This document shows positions 16,412 through 24,053 of a DNA stretch of 64,000 bases, piece by piece. The position numbers and the translations under genes were made by a program. This DNA is from Azospirillum thiophilum. Lineage in GTDB: Bacteria > Pseudomonadota > Alphaproteobacteria > Azospirillales > Azospirillaceae. The DNA lies in assembly GCF_001305595.1 (NCBI RefSeq), contig NZ_CP012406.1, forward strand, positions 496,001 to 560,000. The letters run 5' to 3'. The notes under the pieces are model-generated. The model saw only the letters and a program-made list of their open reading frames with translations. It had not been told where the DNA came from and did not search any database. Position 1 is the stretch's first letter; the number at the start of each line of letters is the position of its first letter.

Positions 16412-17632
16412 TCAGGCGGCGAGTTCGGAGGTGGCGGCGACGGCCGGGCGGAACTTGCGGGCGTCGTATTCGTAGACCCAGTTGGCCTGGATGCCGGTGG
16501 CCTGGGGATTGATCAGGCCGCGCAGCCAATAGACGAGGTCGCGCTTGGCCTGGGCCAGCGGGGAGGGCAGGTGGTAGGTGCGCCCGCGTTCCCGCGCCTC
16601 CAACTGCACGCGGCTGGTGCGTGGCAGGCGCTCGCGCTCGTAATCACGCAGGGCGGAGGCGACGTCGTGGCCATGCCCGTCCAGCGAGGCGGCCAGGACA
16701 TAGGCGTCCTCGATCGCCATGGCGGCTCCCTGCGACAGGAAGGGCAGCATCGGGTGGGCGGCGTCGCCCATCAGCGTGACGCGGCCCTTCGACCAGCCGG
16801 TCATCGGGTCGCGGTCGAACAGGCCCCATTTATAGACGGTGTCGACGCGCTGGAAGAGAGTTTCGACATTGCGGTGCCAGCCCTGGAAGGCGTTCAGCAA
16901 CTCGGTGCGGCTGCTGGGGGCGTTCCAGTTCTCCTCCACCCATTTGCTGGTCTCGGCGACCGCGACGATATTCACCGCCTTGCCGCCGCGGACGTAATAG
17001 GTGACGACGTGGCTCTTGGGGCCGAACCAGAAGGACGCCTCGGGCGCCACGAAATCCACCGGGCCGCCAACCGGCACCACGGCGCGATAGCACATGTGCC
17101 CGGTGAAGCGCGGCGCTTCCGGCCCGAACAAGGAGGCCCGCACGGCGGAGCGCACGCCATCCGCGCCGACGATCAGGTCGGCCTCGTATTCGCTGCCATC
17201 GTCGAAGGTGGCGACGGCGCCGTTGGCATCCTGCCGGACGCCGGTGCAGCCGACGCCGAAGGTCGCGATGCCGTCCGGCACCACCGAAGCGAGGATGGAA
17301 TGTAGGTCGGCGCGGTGGATGTGGATGAAGGGCGCGTCGTACAGGGTCTGGCAGTCGGTCAGCGGCGTGCGGAAATTCTCCCGAGCCGTCCGCCAATTGC
17401 GGCCGGCCAGCGCCCGCGGCAGAAAGCCGGCCTCCAGCATCCTGTCGAGAAGGCCCAGCGTCCTGATGACCTTGACGGCGTTCGGCGTCATCTGGATGCC
17501 GGCGCCGATCTCGCCAAAGCCGGCGGCGCGCTCGAACAGGCGCACCTCGAAGCCCCGTTGCAGCAGGCAGCCGGCCAGCGCAACGCCGCCGATGCCGCCG
17601 CCGACGATTCCGATACGCGGTTTGGTTCTCAC
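16412..17632 (-). CDS. nicC: 6-hydroxynicotinate 3-monooxygenase (FAD-dependent)
   Basis: 406 residues from GTG 17632 with GGAGGG six bases upstream. Group A flavoprotein monooxygenase: dinucleotide fold IGIVGGGIGGVALAGCLLQRG, second motif DLIVGADGVRSAVR (D-G), and FAD-ribityl motif VTLMGDAAHPMLPFLSQGAAMAIEDA. It hydroxylates and decarboxylates 6-hydroxynicotinate to 2,5-dihydroxypyridine using NADH. By sequence alone salicylate-hydroxylase-like would be the conservative call; NicX, D, E and F directly downstream support NicC. It is the first nic gene, separated from the importer genes by 222 bp with operator-like dyads and a repeat. Confidence 0.88.
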   Translation of the reverse strand: MRTKPRIGIVGGGIGGVALAGCLLQRGFEVRLFERAAGFGEIGAGIQMTPNAVKVIRTLGLLDRMLEAGFLPRALAGRNWRTARENFRTPLTDCQTLYDAPFIHIHRADLHSILASVVPDGIATFGVGCTGVRQDANGAVATFDDGSEYEADLIVGADGVRSAVRASLFGPEAPRFTGHMCYRAVVPVGGPVDFVAPEASFWFGPKSHVVTYYVRGGKAVNIVAVAETSKWVEENWNAPSSRTELLNAFQGWHRNVETLFQRVDTVYKWGLFDRDPMTGWSKGRVTLMGDAAHPMLPFLSQGAAMAIEDAYVLAASLDGHGHDVASALRDYERERLPRTSRVQLEARERGRTYHLPSPLAQAKRDLVYWLRGLINPQATGIQANWVYEYDARKFRPAVAATSELAA

Positions 17633-17653
17633 TCTGGCCCTCCAAGGGAATAG

Positions 17654-17684
17654 CCGATTATTAATCGGTCGGTCGTTTAATTAA
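17654..17684. promoter_or_regulatory. Operator-like dyads upstream of nicC
   Basis: CCGATTA-T-TAATCGG (17654-17668) is a perfect dyad; it is followed by CGGTCGGTCG and the palindrome TTAATTAA (17677-17684). The dyad is 22 bp upstream of the nicC start, where a repressor would block transcription. The CGGTCGGTCG stretch resembles half sites of many TetR-family operators. The match is by eye only. Confidence 0.5.
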
Positions 17685-17724
17685 TGTCGGTCTGGGACGC
17701 CGGGGATTTGGCGGCAGGCGGCCA

Positions 17725-17839
17725 CCTCCCTAACCCTCCTCCTCTTCGAGGGAGAGGGGACTGCCGCCGTCCTTCGCTTAACCCTTCAAGTGTCCTGCCC
17801 CCTCTCCCGCCAGAGGCGGGGGAGGGATGGGGAGGGGGC
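17725..17839. repeat. CCCTCCC-type palindromic intergenic repeat, copy B
   Basis: Starts ACCTCCCTAACCCTCCTCCT, has the core GAGAGGGGACTGCCGCC and ends GGGGGAGGGATGGGGAGGGG. It lies between livF-like and nicC, where it may act as a partial terminator between the transport and catabolic genes. Confidence 0.88.
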
Positions 17840-17854
17840 CGCCGCCCCCGCCGT

Positions 17855-18613
17855 TCACCCGCCCAGATAGGCCTTTAGCAACTCCGGATCACCGCGCAGC
17901 TCGGCGGAGGGCCGGGCGGTGGTGATGCGGCCGGTCTGGACGACGTAGGCACGGCTGGCGACCGACAGCGCGTTGTGGATGTTCTGTTCGACCAGCAGCA
18001 CCGTCACGCCATGGGCGTTGATGGCGCGCACCACCTCGAACACCTCGTCGGCCATGCGGGGGCTGAGGCCCAGGCTGGGTTCGTCCAGCATCAACAGGCG
18101 GGGTTCCGACATCAGGGCGCGGGCGATGGCCAGCATCTGCTGCTCGCCGCCGCTCAGCGTCCCTGCCATCTGTTTGGCCCGTTCGCGCAACCGTGGGAAA
18201 CGGTGGAAGGCCATGCCCATGCGGGTACGCACCTCGTCCTTCGAGCGGCAGAGATAGGCGCCGAGCGCGATGTTCTCCTCCACCGTCATGCCGGGCCAGA
18301 CATGGCGCTCTTCCGGGCAATGGGCGATGCCGGCGGCGACGATCTCTTCCGGCGGGCGGTTGGCGATCGGCTGTCCGTTCCAGAGGATGCTGCCCGACCG
18401 CGCCTTCAAGAGGCCGGAGATGGCGCGCAGCGTCGTGCTCTTCCCGGCGCCGTTGGCGCCGATCAGGGCCACCGTCTCGCCGGCATGGACCTCCAGCGAG
18501 ATGCCGTGCAGCGCAGCGGTGCTGCCGTAGGACACATGCAGATCCTGCACCTGCAGCACCGGCTCGCCGGAAGAGGACGTCCTGACCGGCGCGGTCATCA
18601 TGTCGATGCTCAT
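17855..18613 (-). CDS. LIV-type ABC transporter ATP-binding protein (LivF-like)
   Basis: 252 residues from ATG 18613, overlapping the livG-like stop as ATGA; the open frame further upstream is inside that gene. Walker A GANGAGKST, signature LSGGEQQMLAIARAL, Walker B LLMLDEPSLGL and H-loop region LLVEQN. Second ATPase of a HAAT-type importer and last gene of the five-gene operon K-H-M-G-F. The adjoining nic genes suggest a pyridine carboxylate such as 6-hydroxynicotinate as substrate. Confidence 0.9.
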   Translation of the reverse strand: MSIDMMTAPVRTSSSGEPVLQVQDLHVSYGSTAALHGISLEVHAGETVALIGANGAGKSTTLRAISGLLKARSGSILWNGQPIANRPPEEIVAAGIAHCPEERHVWPGMTVEENIALGAYLCRSKDEVRTRMGMAFHRFPRLRERAKQMAGTLSGGEQQMLAIARALMSEPRLLMLDEPSLGLSPRMADEVFEVVRAINAHGVTVLLVEQNIHNALSVASRAYVVQTGRITTARPSAELRGDPELLKAYLGG

Positions 18614-19398
18614 GCTGCCGCCTTTCCCAGATAGGCTTCGGCGACCTTCGGGTTGCTCAGGATGGCGCGCGGCTCCCCTTCGGCCAGCATCTGGCCGAAA
18701 TTGAGGACGACGATGCGGTCGCACACGCCCATCACCAGCTCCATGTTGTGCTCCACGATCAGCAGCGACTGCACCGCGGTGCCGACCAGCGTCTTCAGCG
18801 TCTCGCCGAACACGCCGGCCTCGTGGCTGTTCAGGCCGGCGGCCGGCTCGTCCAGCATCAGGAGCGTCGGCTTGGCGGCCAGCGCCACCGCGACCTCCAG
18901 CAGGCGCAGCTCGCCGCAGGACAGCAGGCTGGCCTGGACGTTCATCCGGCGGGACAGACCCATTGTCTCGACGATGGCGGATGCGCTTTCCCGCGCCTCC
19001 CGCTCCGCCCGGCGGACCGTCTCTCCGGGGAAAAAGGTGGCGAGAAGCGACTGGCGGCCCGCCATGTAATGGCCGGTCAGCACATTCTCGAACACCGTCA
19101 GCCGCTTCATCACGTTGGTCTTCTGGAAGCTGCGGATCAGGCCGAGCCGCGCAATGGCGTGCGGCTTGTGGCTGGTGATGTCGGTGCCCTTGAAGAAGAC
19201 CCGTCCCTCGGTCGGCGTGTAGAAGCCGGTCAGCATGTTGAAGCAGGTGGTCTTGCCGGCGCCGTTGGGGCCGATCAGCCCGACGATCTCGCCGGGGTTC
19301 ACGGTGAGTGCGACCTGCTTGACCGCGGTGATGCCGCCGAAGCGCATGGTCAGGTTTTCGGCGCGCAGCAGCGGCCCGGCCTGGGGGGAGGCGGTCAT
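18610..19398 (-). CDS. LIV-type ABC transporter ATP-binding protein (LivG-like)
   Basis: 262 residues from ATG 19398, overlapping the permease stop as ATGA. Walker A GPNGAGKTT, Walker B LLMLDEPAAGL with the LivG-type NSHE extension, and H-loop VEHNM. The ABC signature reads LLSCGELRLLEVAVAL instead of LSGGQ/LSHGE, with Cys at the third position, which is unusual. The insertion FFPGETVRRAEREARE is typical of LivG. It forms a heterodimer with the LivF-like ATPase. Confidence 0.9.
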   Translation of the reverse strand: MTASPQAGPLLRAENLTMRFGGITAVKQVALTVNPGEIVGLIGPNGAGKTTCFNMLTGFYTPTEGRVFFKGTDITSHKPHAIARLGLIRSFQKTNVMKRLTVFENVLTGHYMAGRQSLLATFFPGETVRRAEREARESASAIVETMGLSRRMNVQASLLSCGELRLLEVAVALAAKPTLLMLDEPAAGLNSHEAGVFGETLKTLVGTAVQSLLIVEHNMELVMGVCDRIVVLNFGQMLAEGEPRAILSNPKVAEAYLGKAAA

Positions 19399-20354
19399 AC
19401 GGTGCGCTCCTCTATGGCGTGGGAGATGGCGGGGCGGTCGCCGCGCTGCTCGCGGCGCTGGGCGATGAAGCCCATCAGGCCGTTGGGCAGGAAGAGGACG
19501 ATCGCCATCACGATCAGGCCGAACAGCGACAGGCGCAGTTCCTGCAACTCGCGCAGGTATTCCTCCAGCAGCGTCACGATGACGGCCCCCACCACCGGGC
19601 CGATCAGCGTGCCCTTGCCGCCCATCAGCACCATTATGATGATCGTCGCCATGAAGGAGAAGCGGAACACCTCGGGCCCGACGAAGGAGATGTAGAAGGC
19701 GTAGAAGCCGCCGGCCAACCCGGCCAGGAAGGCGCCCAGGACGAAGGCTTGCATGGCGGTGCCGAAGGGGTTCACGCCGATGGACTGCGCGACGTAGCGG
19801 TTCTCTCGCACCGCCACCGCGGCGCGGCCTGCGTTGGAATAGACGAAGCGGTAGGACAGGTAGAAGGTCAGCGCCGTCAGCCCCAGCACGATGGCGAAGA
19901 AGGCGCGCTTGTCGGCGATGCCTCCTTGCCCGATGCCGGCCAGACCCATGGGGCCGTTGGTGACGCCGATCCAGTTGTTGGCGATCAGCCGCAGCACCTC
20001 GGCGAAGGACAGGGTGACGATCACGAAATAGGGGCCTTGCAGCCGCAGCGTGACGGCGCCGATGGCGAGCCCGAACAGGGCGGCGACCACTCCCGCCGCC
20101 GGAACCGCGGCCCACATCGGCCAGCCGGCATTCACCGACAGCAGCGCCGCGGTGTAGGCGCCGGTGCCGAGGAAGGCGGTGTGGCCGAGCGAGAATTCGC
20201 CGACATAGCCCACCACAAGGTTCAGGCTGTTGGCGAGGATGGCGTAGAACAGCGCCATGACGGCGAGGTGCAGGATGTACTGGTCGGTGACCGCGAAGGG
20301 CAACAGCGCGGCCAGCCCCAGGAAGCCCAGGAGGATGTTGCGTTCGAGCGTCAT
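19395..20354 (-). CDS. LIV-type ABC transporter permease (LivM-like)
   Basis: 319 residues, nine to ten hydrophobic segments. LivM-family hallmarks are NLVVGYVGEFSLGHTAFLGTGAYTAALL, GLAIGAVTLRLQGPYFVIVTLSFAEVLR, and NRYVAQSIGVNPFGTAMQAFVLGAFLAGLAGGFYAF. Pairs with the LivH-like permease in the inner membrane. Overlaps the next ATPase by 4 bp and lies 1 bp after the LivH-like gene. Confidence 0.93.
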   Translation of the reverse strand: MTLERNILLGFLGLAALLPFAVTDQYILHLAVMALFYAILANSLNLVVGYVGEFSLGHTAFLGTGAYTAALLSVNAGWPMWAAVPAAGVVAALFGLAIGAVTLRLQGPYFVIVTLSFAEVLRLIANNWIGVTNGPMGLAGIGQGGIADKRAFFAIVLGLTALTFYLSYRFVYSNAGRAAVAVRENRYVAQSIGVNPFGTAMQAFVLGAFLAGLAGGFYAFYISFVGPEVFRFSFMATIIIMVLMGGKGTLIGPVVGAVIVTLLEEYLRELQELRLSLFGLIVMAIVLFLPNGLMGFIAQRREQRGDRPAISHAIEERTV

Positions 20355-20355
20355 G

Positions 20356-21228
20356 TCAGGCCCTCTCCGCCCGGATCGAGAAGAGACCCTGCGGCCGCAG
20401 CACCAGGATCAGGATGACCAGGATGAAGCCGATGATGTCGACCATGCCGGTGGCGACGTAGCCGCCCCACAGCGCCTCCGCGACACCCAGCAGCAGGCCG
20501 CCGGCGATGGCGCCGGGAAAGCTGCCCATGCCGCCCAGGATCACCACGACGAAGCTCTTCAGGCTGACCAGCCCGCCGACCGACGCCTGGGCCGAATAGA
20601 TGCTGGCGAGCAGCATGCCCGACAGCGCCGACAGGGTGCAGCCGAGTGCGAAGGTGGCGGCATAGACCTGTCCGGTGCGGATGCCGGCAAGGCTGGCGGC
20701 CATCGGATCCTGGAAGGTCGCCCGCATGGCGCTGCCCAGACGGGTGCGGTGGATGATGGCATGGGCGGCGAAGATCAGCGCCACGCCGATGACCATGGCG
20801 AGCAGGCGCATCTTGGTGATGGTGACCGGGCCGAGGAAGATCGGCCCTTCGGTGATGGCGCGAACGACCTTCATCGGGGCCGGGCCGACCGCCAGCAGGG
20901 TGATGTTCACCAGGAAGATCGACAGGCCGATGGTCAGCAGGATGCCCGGCTCCTCCCCCTGGCCGCGGACGCGCTCGATCAGGAAGCGGTCGACCGCCCA
21001 GCCGAAGCCGCCGATGACCAGCGCGACCACCACGAGGCCGGAGAAGAAGTCGAGCCCGAGATGGGTGGTGACGAACCAGCCCACCACCCCGCCCAGCATG
21101 TAGAACTCGCCATGGGCGAAGTTCACCACGCGCATCAGCCCGAATATCAGCGTCAGCCCGAGCGCCGACAGCGCGTAGAAGACGCCGACGACCAGCCCGT
21201 TCGCCAGGAATTGCAGGAACAGATCCAT
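20356..21228 (-). CDS. LIV-type ABC transporter permease (LivH-like)
   Basis: 290 residues, eight TM helices. Start MDLFLQFLANGLVVGVFYALSALGLTLIFGLMRVVNFAHGEFYMLGG is the classic LivH N-terminus; DPMAASLAGIRTGQVYAATFALGCTLSALSGMLL and the C-terminal LRPQGLF also fit. It is 38 bp after the binding protein. Confidence 0.94.
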   Translation of the reverse strand: MDLFLQFLANGLVVGVFYALSALGLTLIFGLMRVVNFAHGEFYMLGGVVGWFVTTHLGLDFFSGLVVVALVIGGFGWAVDRFLIERVRGQGEEPGILLTIGLSIFLVNITLLAVGPAPMKVVRAITEGPIFLGPVTITKMRLLAMVIGVALIFAAHAIIHRTRLGSAMRATFQDPMAASLAGIRTGQVYAATFALGCTLSALSGMLLASIYSAQASVGGLVSLKSFVVVILGGMGSFPGAIAGGLLLGVAEALWGGYVATGMVDIIGFILVILILVLRPQGLFSIRAERA

Positions 21229-21266
21229 TGCGGTCTCGCCTCAGTATGGCGTGGCGGAGGACGGCG

Positions 21267-22412
21267 TCACTGCGGGGCCTCGACGGGCGAGGATGCGATG
21301 ACCTTCGGCATCCCGCCTTCGATCCGCACCAGCACGGCGTCGAAGCCGTAGGCCTGCCCCTTGGCCGTGAAGCGGTAGACGCCGTTGGGGGCCTCGTAGC
21401 TGGTCTTGGCCAGTGCGGAGCGGATCGCTTCCGCATCGGTGCTGCCGGCCCGCGCCACGGCCTGGACGACGATGTTCAGCGCGTTGTAGCCGGCGGCGCC
21501 GTACTTGCCCGGCTTCACGTTGTATTTGGCCTGATAGGCCTTCACGAAGTCCTGGTTGCGCGGGGTCTCGACGCTGGAGACGTAGGGGACGGCGGCGTGG
21601 ATGCCCTCCGCCGCGTCGCCGGTCAGGTTGATGAAGTCGGCGGTGGCCCAGGATCCGACGCCGAACACCTTGCTTTGCAGGCCCATCTCCTGGAACTGCT
21701 TGACCAGGATGGAGCCGTCCTGGGTTTCCGCGGCGACGAAGATGCCGTCGGGCTTGGCCGCGCGCAACTTGGTCAGCAGCGTGAAGAAATCGGTGGTGCC
21801 GTGGTCGAAATACTCGGTCAGCGCGGTCTTGACGCCGAGCGCCGAGAGGTCGCGGGAGAATTCCTCCACCCCGCCGCGGCCCCAGTCGTCGTTGACGCCG
21901 ACATAGGCGACGCTCTTCAGCTTCAGGTCGGTGGCGAGGATCTTGGCGAAGGCCTTGGCCATCAGCGCGTCCGTCTCGGCGGCGCGGAAGAACCAGGGGT
22001 TGTTCTGCTCGGTCAAGGCGGCGCTCGACGACACGCCGGTGACCAGCGGGATCTTGTATTTTGCCGCCACCGGCATGATCGCGGCGGTGGCGGAACTGCA
22101 GAAGGCACCGACCAGGACCGCGACCTTGTCCTTCTGCACCAGCTTTTCGACGGCGTTGACCGAATTGGCCGGGGCGCATTGCCCGTCCTCGATCACCAGT
22201 TCCACCGGCTTGCCGAGCACGCCGCCCTTGGCGTTGATCTGTTCGATCGCCAGCCTGGCGCCCTCGACCACCGATTTGCCGTTATAGGCGACGGAGCCGG
22301 TCAGCGGCTCGACGAGGCCGATCTTGACGCTGTCCTGCGCATCGGCGGGACCCGCCGCGGCAAGGGTCGCGGTAAGGGCCGTCAGCGCGCATCCCAGAAC
22401 GTACCGGTTCAT
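21267..22412 (-). CDS. LIV-type ABC transporter substrate-binding protein
   Basis: 381 residues from ATG 22412, which has AGGAGGG upstream (an earlier in-frame start lacks it). Signal peptide MNRYVLGCALTALTATLAAAGPADAQ is cleaved near residue 26. Periplasmic binding protein type I fold: VKIGLVEPLTGSVAYNGKSVVEGARLAIEQINAKGGVLGKPVELVIEDGQC. First gene of the importer operon. The ligand is not readable; adjacency to nicC-nicF suggests an aromatic N-heterocycle acid rather than leucine. Confidence 0.92.
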   Translation of the reverse strand: MNRYVLGCALTALTATLAAAGPADAQDSVKIGLVEPLTGSVAYNGKSVVEGARLAIEQINAKGGVLGKPVELVIEDGQCAPANSVNAVEKLVQKDKVAVLVGAFCSSATAAIMPVAAKYKIPLVTGVSSSAALTEQNNPWFFRAAETDALMAKAFAKILATDLKLKSVAYVGVNDDWGRGGVEEFSRDLSALGVKTALTEYFDHGTTDFFTLLTKLRAAKPDGIFVAAETQDGSILVKQFQEMGLQSKVFGVGSWATADFINLTGDAAEGIHAAVPYVSSVETPRNQDFVKAYQAKYNVKPGKYGAAGYNALNIVVQAVARAGSTDAEAIRSALAKTSYEAPNGVYRFTAKGQAYGFDAVLVRIEGGMPKVIASSPVEAPQ

Positions 22413-22568
22413 CTCAACCCTCCTGTTCGATTGTGGTTTTGGCTGCGGGCGGATTTCGTGGTGTCCACGCATATCGCCCGGCCACCCTGCCCAGCCTTTG
22501 TCTCCGTCGTGAGGCCAAGCGTGGCGGTAGCCCCCATTCGGGGTGCTTATGTGTCTGTTTTCATATCG

Positions 22569-22593
22569 TTGATCGATTTTATTATTCGATCAA
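22569..22593. promoter_or_regulatory. Dyad upstream of the LIV-type binding protein
   Basis: TTGATCGA and TCGATCAA form a perfect dyad with 8-bp arms around a 9-bp AT-rich centre (TTTTATTAT), followed by TTAATTT. It lies 157 bp upstream of the binding-protein start in an AT-rich island that stands out from the GC-rich surroundings, as a promoter/operator would. Confidence 0.5.
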
Positions 22594-22599
22594 TTAATT

Positions 22600-23143
22600 T
22601 CTTGGCCAACGTTAATGAGGGCTGATGCCCCCTGTCAATCCTGTTTTTGGGCCGGCTGCCCGTTCAGGTCCCACCGGCTGTTTCGCCATTGCCGGGGCCG
22701 AAAGCGATCCGGCAGCCATTCCATGGGCTTACCGCACTGCAAACTGTGGGCCATCAGTGAGGGGGATGCTGAGCGGAGCGATGCGGAGGCGCGCAGGGGT
22801 TGCGAGCCGAAGAGTGTAGCGCGGGTATTGGACGAAACGTGAGCAGTCGATGGACTGGACGGCACTCTGCCGATTCAGGAGGCAGATTCTGGCAGGGTTA
22901 AGCTGGGCCGTTCCATAGGCTGGCTGAGCAGCCTGAGGGCGTCCGACTGTCGAATGGTGCTGTTCGGCAACCCGCCGTTGATGAACGCATGGAGGTTATG
23001 CATTCAGGGAATCCCTCCGTTCTTCCATCTCTATTGTTCTGGAGGCGGAGAGTGTCCTAATATCAGACTCCCCCCAATTTCGGGTTTGGCGCCGATGCCG
23101 TCCCGACAGAACCCAGCTTCAGGCCCCGCGGTGACCGACGGTG
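22600..23143. other. Intergenic stretch without a recognisable gene
   Basis: About 540 bp between the AT-rich promoter region of the importer and the membrane hydrolase gene. Short open frames of 60-76 codons exist on both strands, but none has a ribosome-binding site plus a recognisable protein motif. Composition is more mixed than in the flanking genes. It may be decayed sequence; nothing specific was identified. Confidence 0.4.
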
Positions 23144-23761
23144 ATGGCGTCTTCTCACATAATCGTCGGTGGCGCCACCTGGTTCTACCTGTCGAGCCGG
23201 TATGGCGTGGGATTCGACGTGGTCGCCTTCGGGGCGGCCATTGTGGGAGCGTTGGCGCCGGACATCGACCATCCGAAATCGATGCTGGGTCAGTTGGTGA
23301 AGCCGCTGTCCACCGCGATCTCCAACATCTTCGGTCACCGCGGCGTCACCCATTCGGCGCTCGCCATCGCCGGCTGCCTGTGGGTGCTGCATGAGCATGC
23401 GGCCTATCAGCACCTGCTGATCCCCTTCATCGTCGGCTATCTCACCCATCTGGCAGGCGACCTGCTGACACCGGCCGGTTTGCCGCTGCTGTGGCCGATC
23501 AAGCGGCGGCGCAACTTCGCCCTGCCGATTTTGAAGACCGGCGGCTTTTCCGAACAGCTGGCGGTGACGCTGATGGCGGGATGGATGATTTCCGGCCTGT
23601 TTGCCGGGGGCTGGCCGGAATGGCCGCTGCAACGTCCGTGGCGCTCGGTCGTGGCCGCGGCGCAGACCTATCTGGGAGAAGGCGGGACGGAGAAGGCCGC
23701 ACCCCCGGTCCCGGTCCGCAAACCGTCGGAAGCTACAAGGCAGAGGCCGCTGAAAGGTTAG
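23144..23761 (+). CDS. YdjM-family membrane-bound metal-dependent hydrolase
   Basis: 205 residues from ATG 23144 (a GTG at 23141 is an alternative). PF04307-type landmarks: ASSHIIVGGATWFYLS, the metal motif GALAPDIDHPKSMLG, GHRGVTHSALAIAG, and YLTHLAGDLLTPAGLPLLWPIKRR. Four to five TM helices with Asp/His clusters at the membrane face. E. coli YdjM is LexA-regulated and its substrate is unknown. The gene ends inside a large perfect hairpin. Confidence 0.9.
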   Translation: MASSHIIVGGATWFYLSSRYGVGFDVVAFGAAIVGALAPDIDHPKSMLGQLVKPLSTAISNIFGHRGVTHSALAIAGCLWVLHEHAAYQHLLIPFIVGYLTHLAGDLLTPAGLPLLWPIKRRRNFALPILKTGGFSEQLAVTLMAGWMISGLFAGGWPEWPLQRPWRSVVAAAQTYLGEGGTEKAAPPVPVRKPSEATRQRPLKG

Positions 23762-23803
23762 CGTTTCGTGCGTTTAATATGAAACGCACGAAACGCTAGC
23801 CTT
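23754..23803. terminator. 22-bp hairpin over the stop codon of the hydrolase gene
   Basis: Arms 23759-23775 (TAGCGTTTCGTGCGTTT) and 23782-23798 are perfectly complementary around the loop AATATG; four further pairs (23754-23757 with 23800-23803) follow one G-U pair, giving 22 bp. The left arm includes the TAG stop. No U-tract follows, so it may block exonucleases or act in both directions rather than as a textbook terminator. Confidence 0.6.
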
Positions 23804-23804
23804 A

Positions 23805-23862
23805 TGTTTGGCGATCGGATTCACGCTTCAAATCGATTCCGATTTTACGCGATCCGATCTAA
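23805..23862. repeat. 58-bp dyad repeat, copy 2
   Basis: Second copy of the element at 6057-6114 (57 of 58 identical), immediately after the 22-bp hairpin and about 190 bp upstream of the amiE start codon. The stretch 23863-24053 that follows is the amiE leader; no further gene was seen in it. Confidence 0.8.
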
Positions 23863-24053
23863 ACCGCGGGGCCATACGGGGAATCGCGTATTCCCGATTA
23901 TCGGCAGCTCTTCGAAGATCGATGAAAGCAAAGGGAAACGGCCGCCGGTCAGGCGGCTCCGGCGGCGTCCGGTTGCGCCGCCCCCCTCGTCCCGTCTTCG
24001 CAACCGGCCGGCCGGGTCCCGTCCATACGCCTGCCAAACCCAGGGAGATTGCG

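Noticed and set aside
17855..22412. Calling the ABC importer a leucine/isoleucine/valine transporter
   Set aside because: The family is right, but substrate cannot be read from sequence and the nic genes alongside argue for another ligand, so liv gene symbols were not assigned.
22615..22842. A 75-codon plus-strand open frame in the gap after the importer operon
   Set aside because: No ribosome-binding site, no recognisable motif, and frames of similar length occur on the opposite strand.
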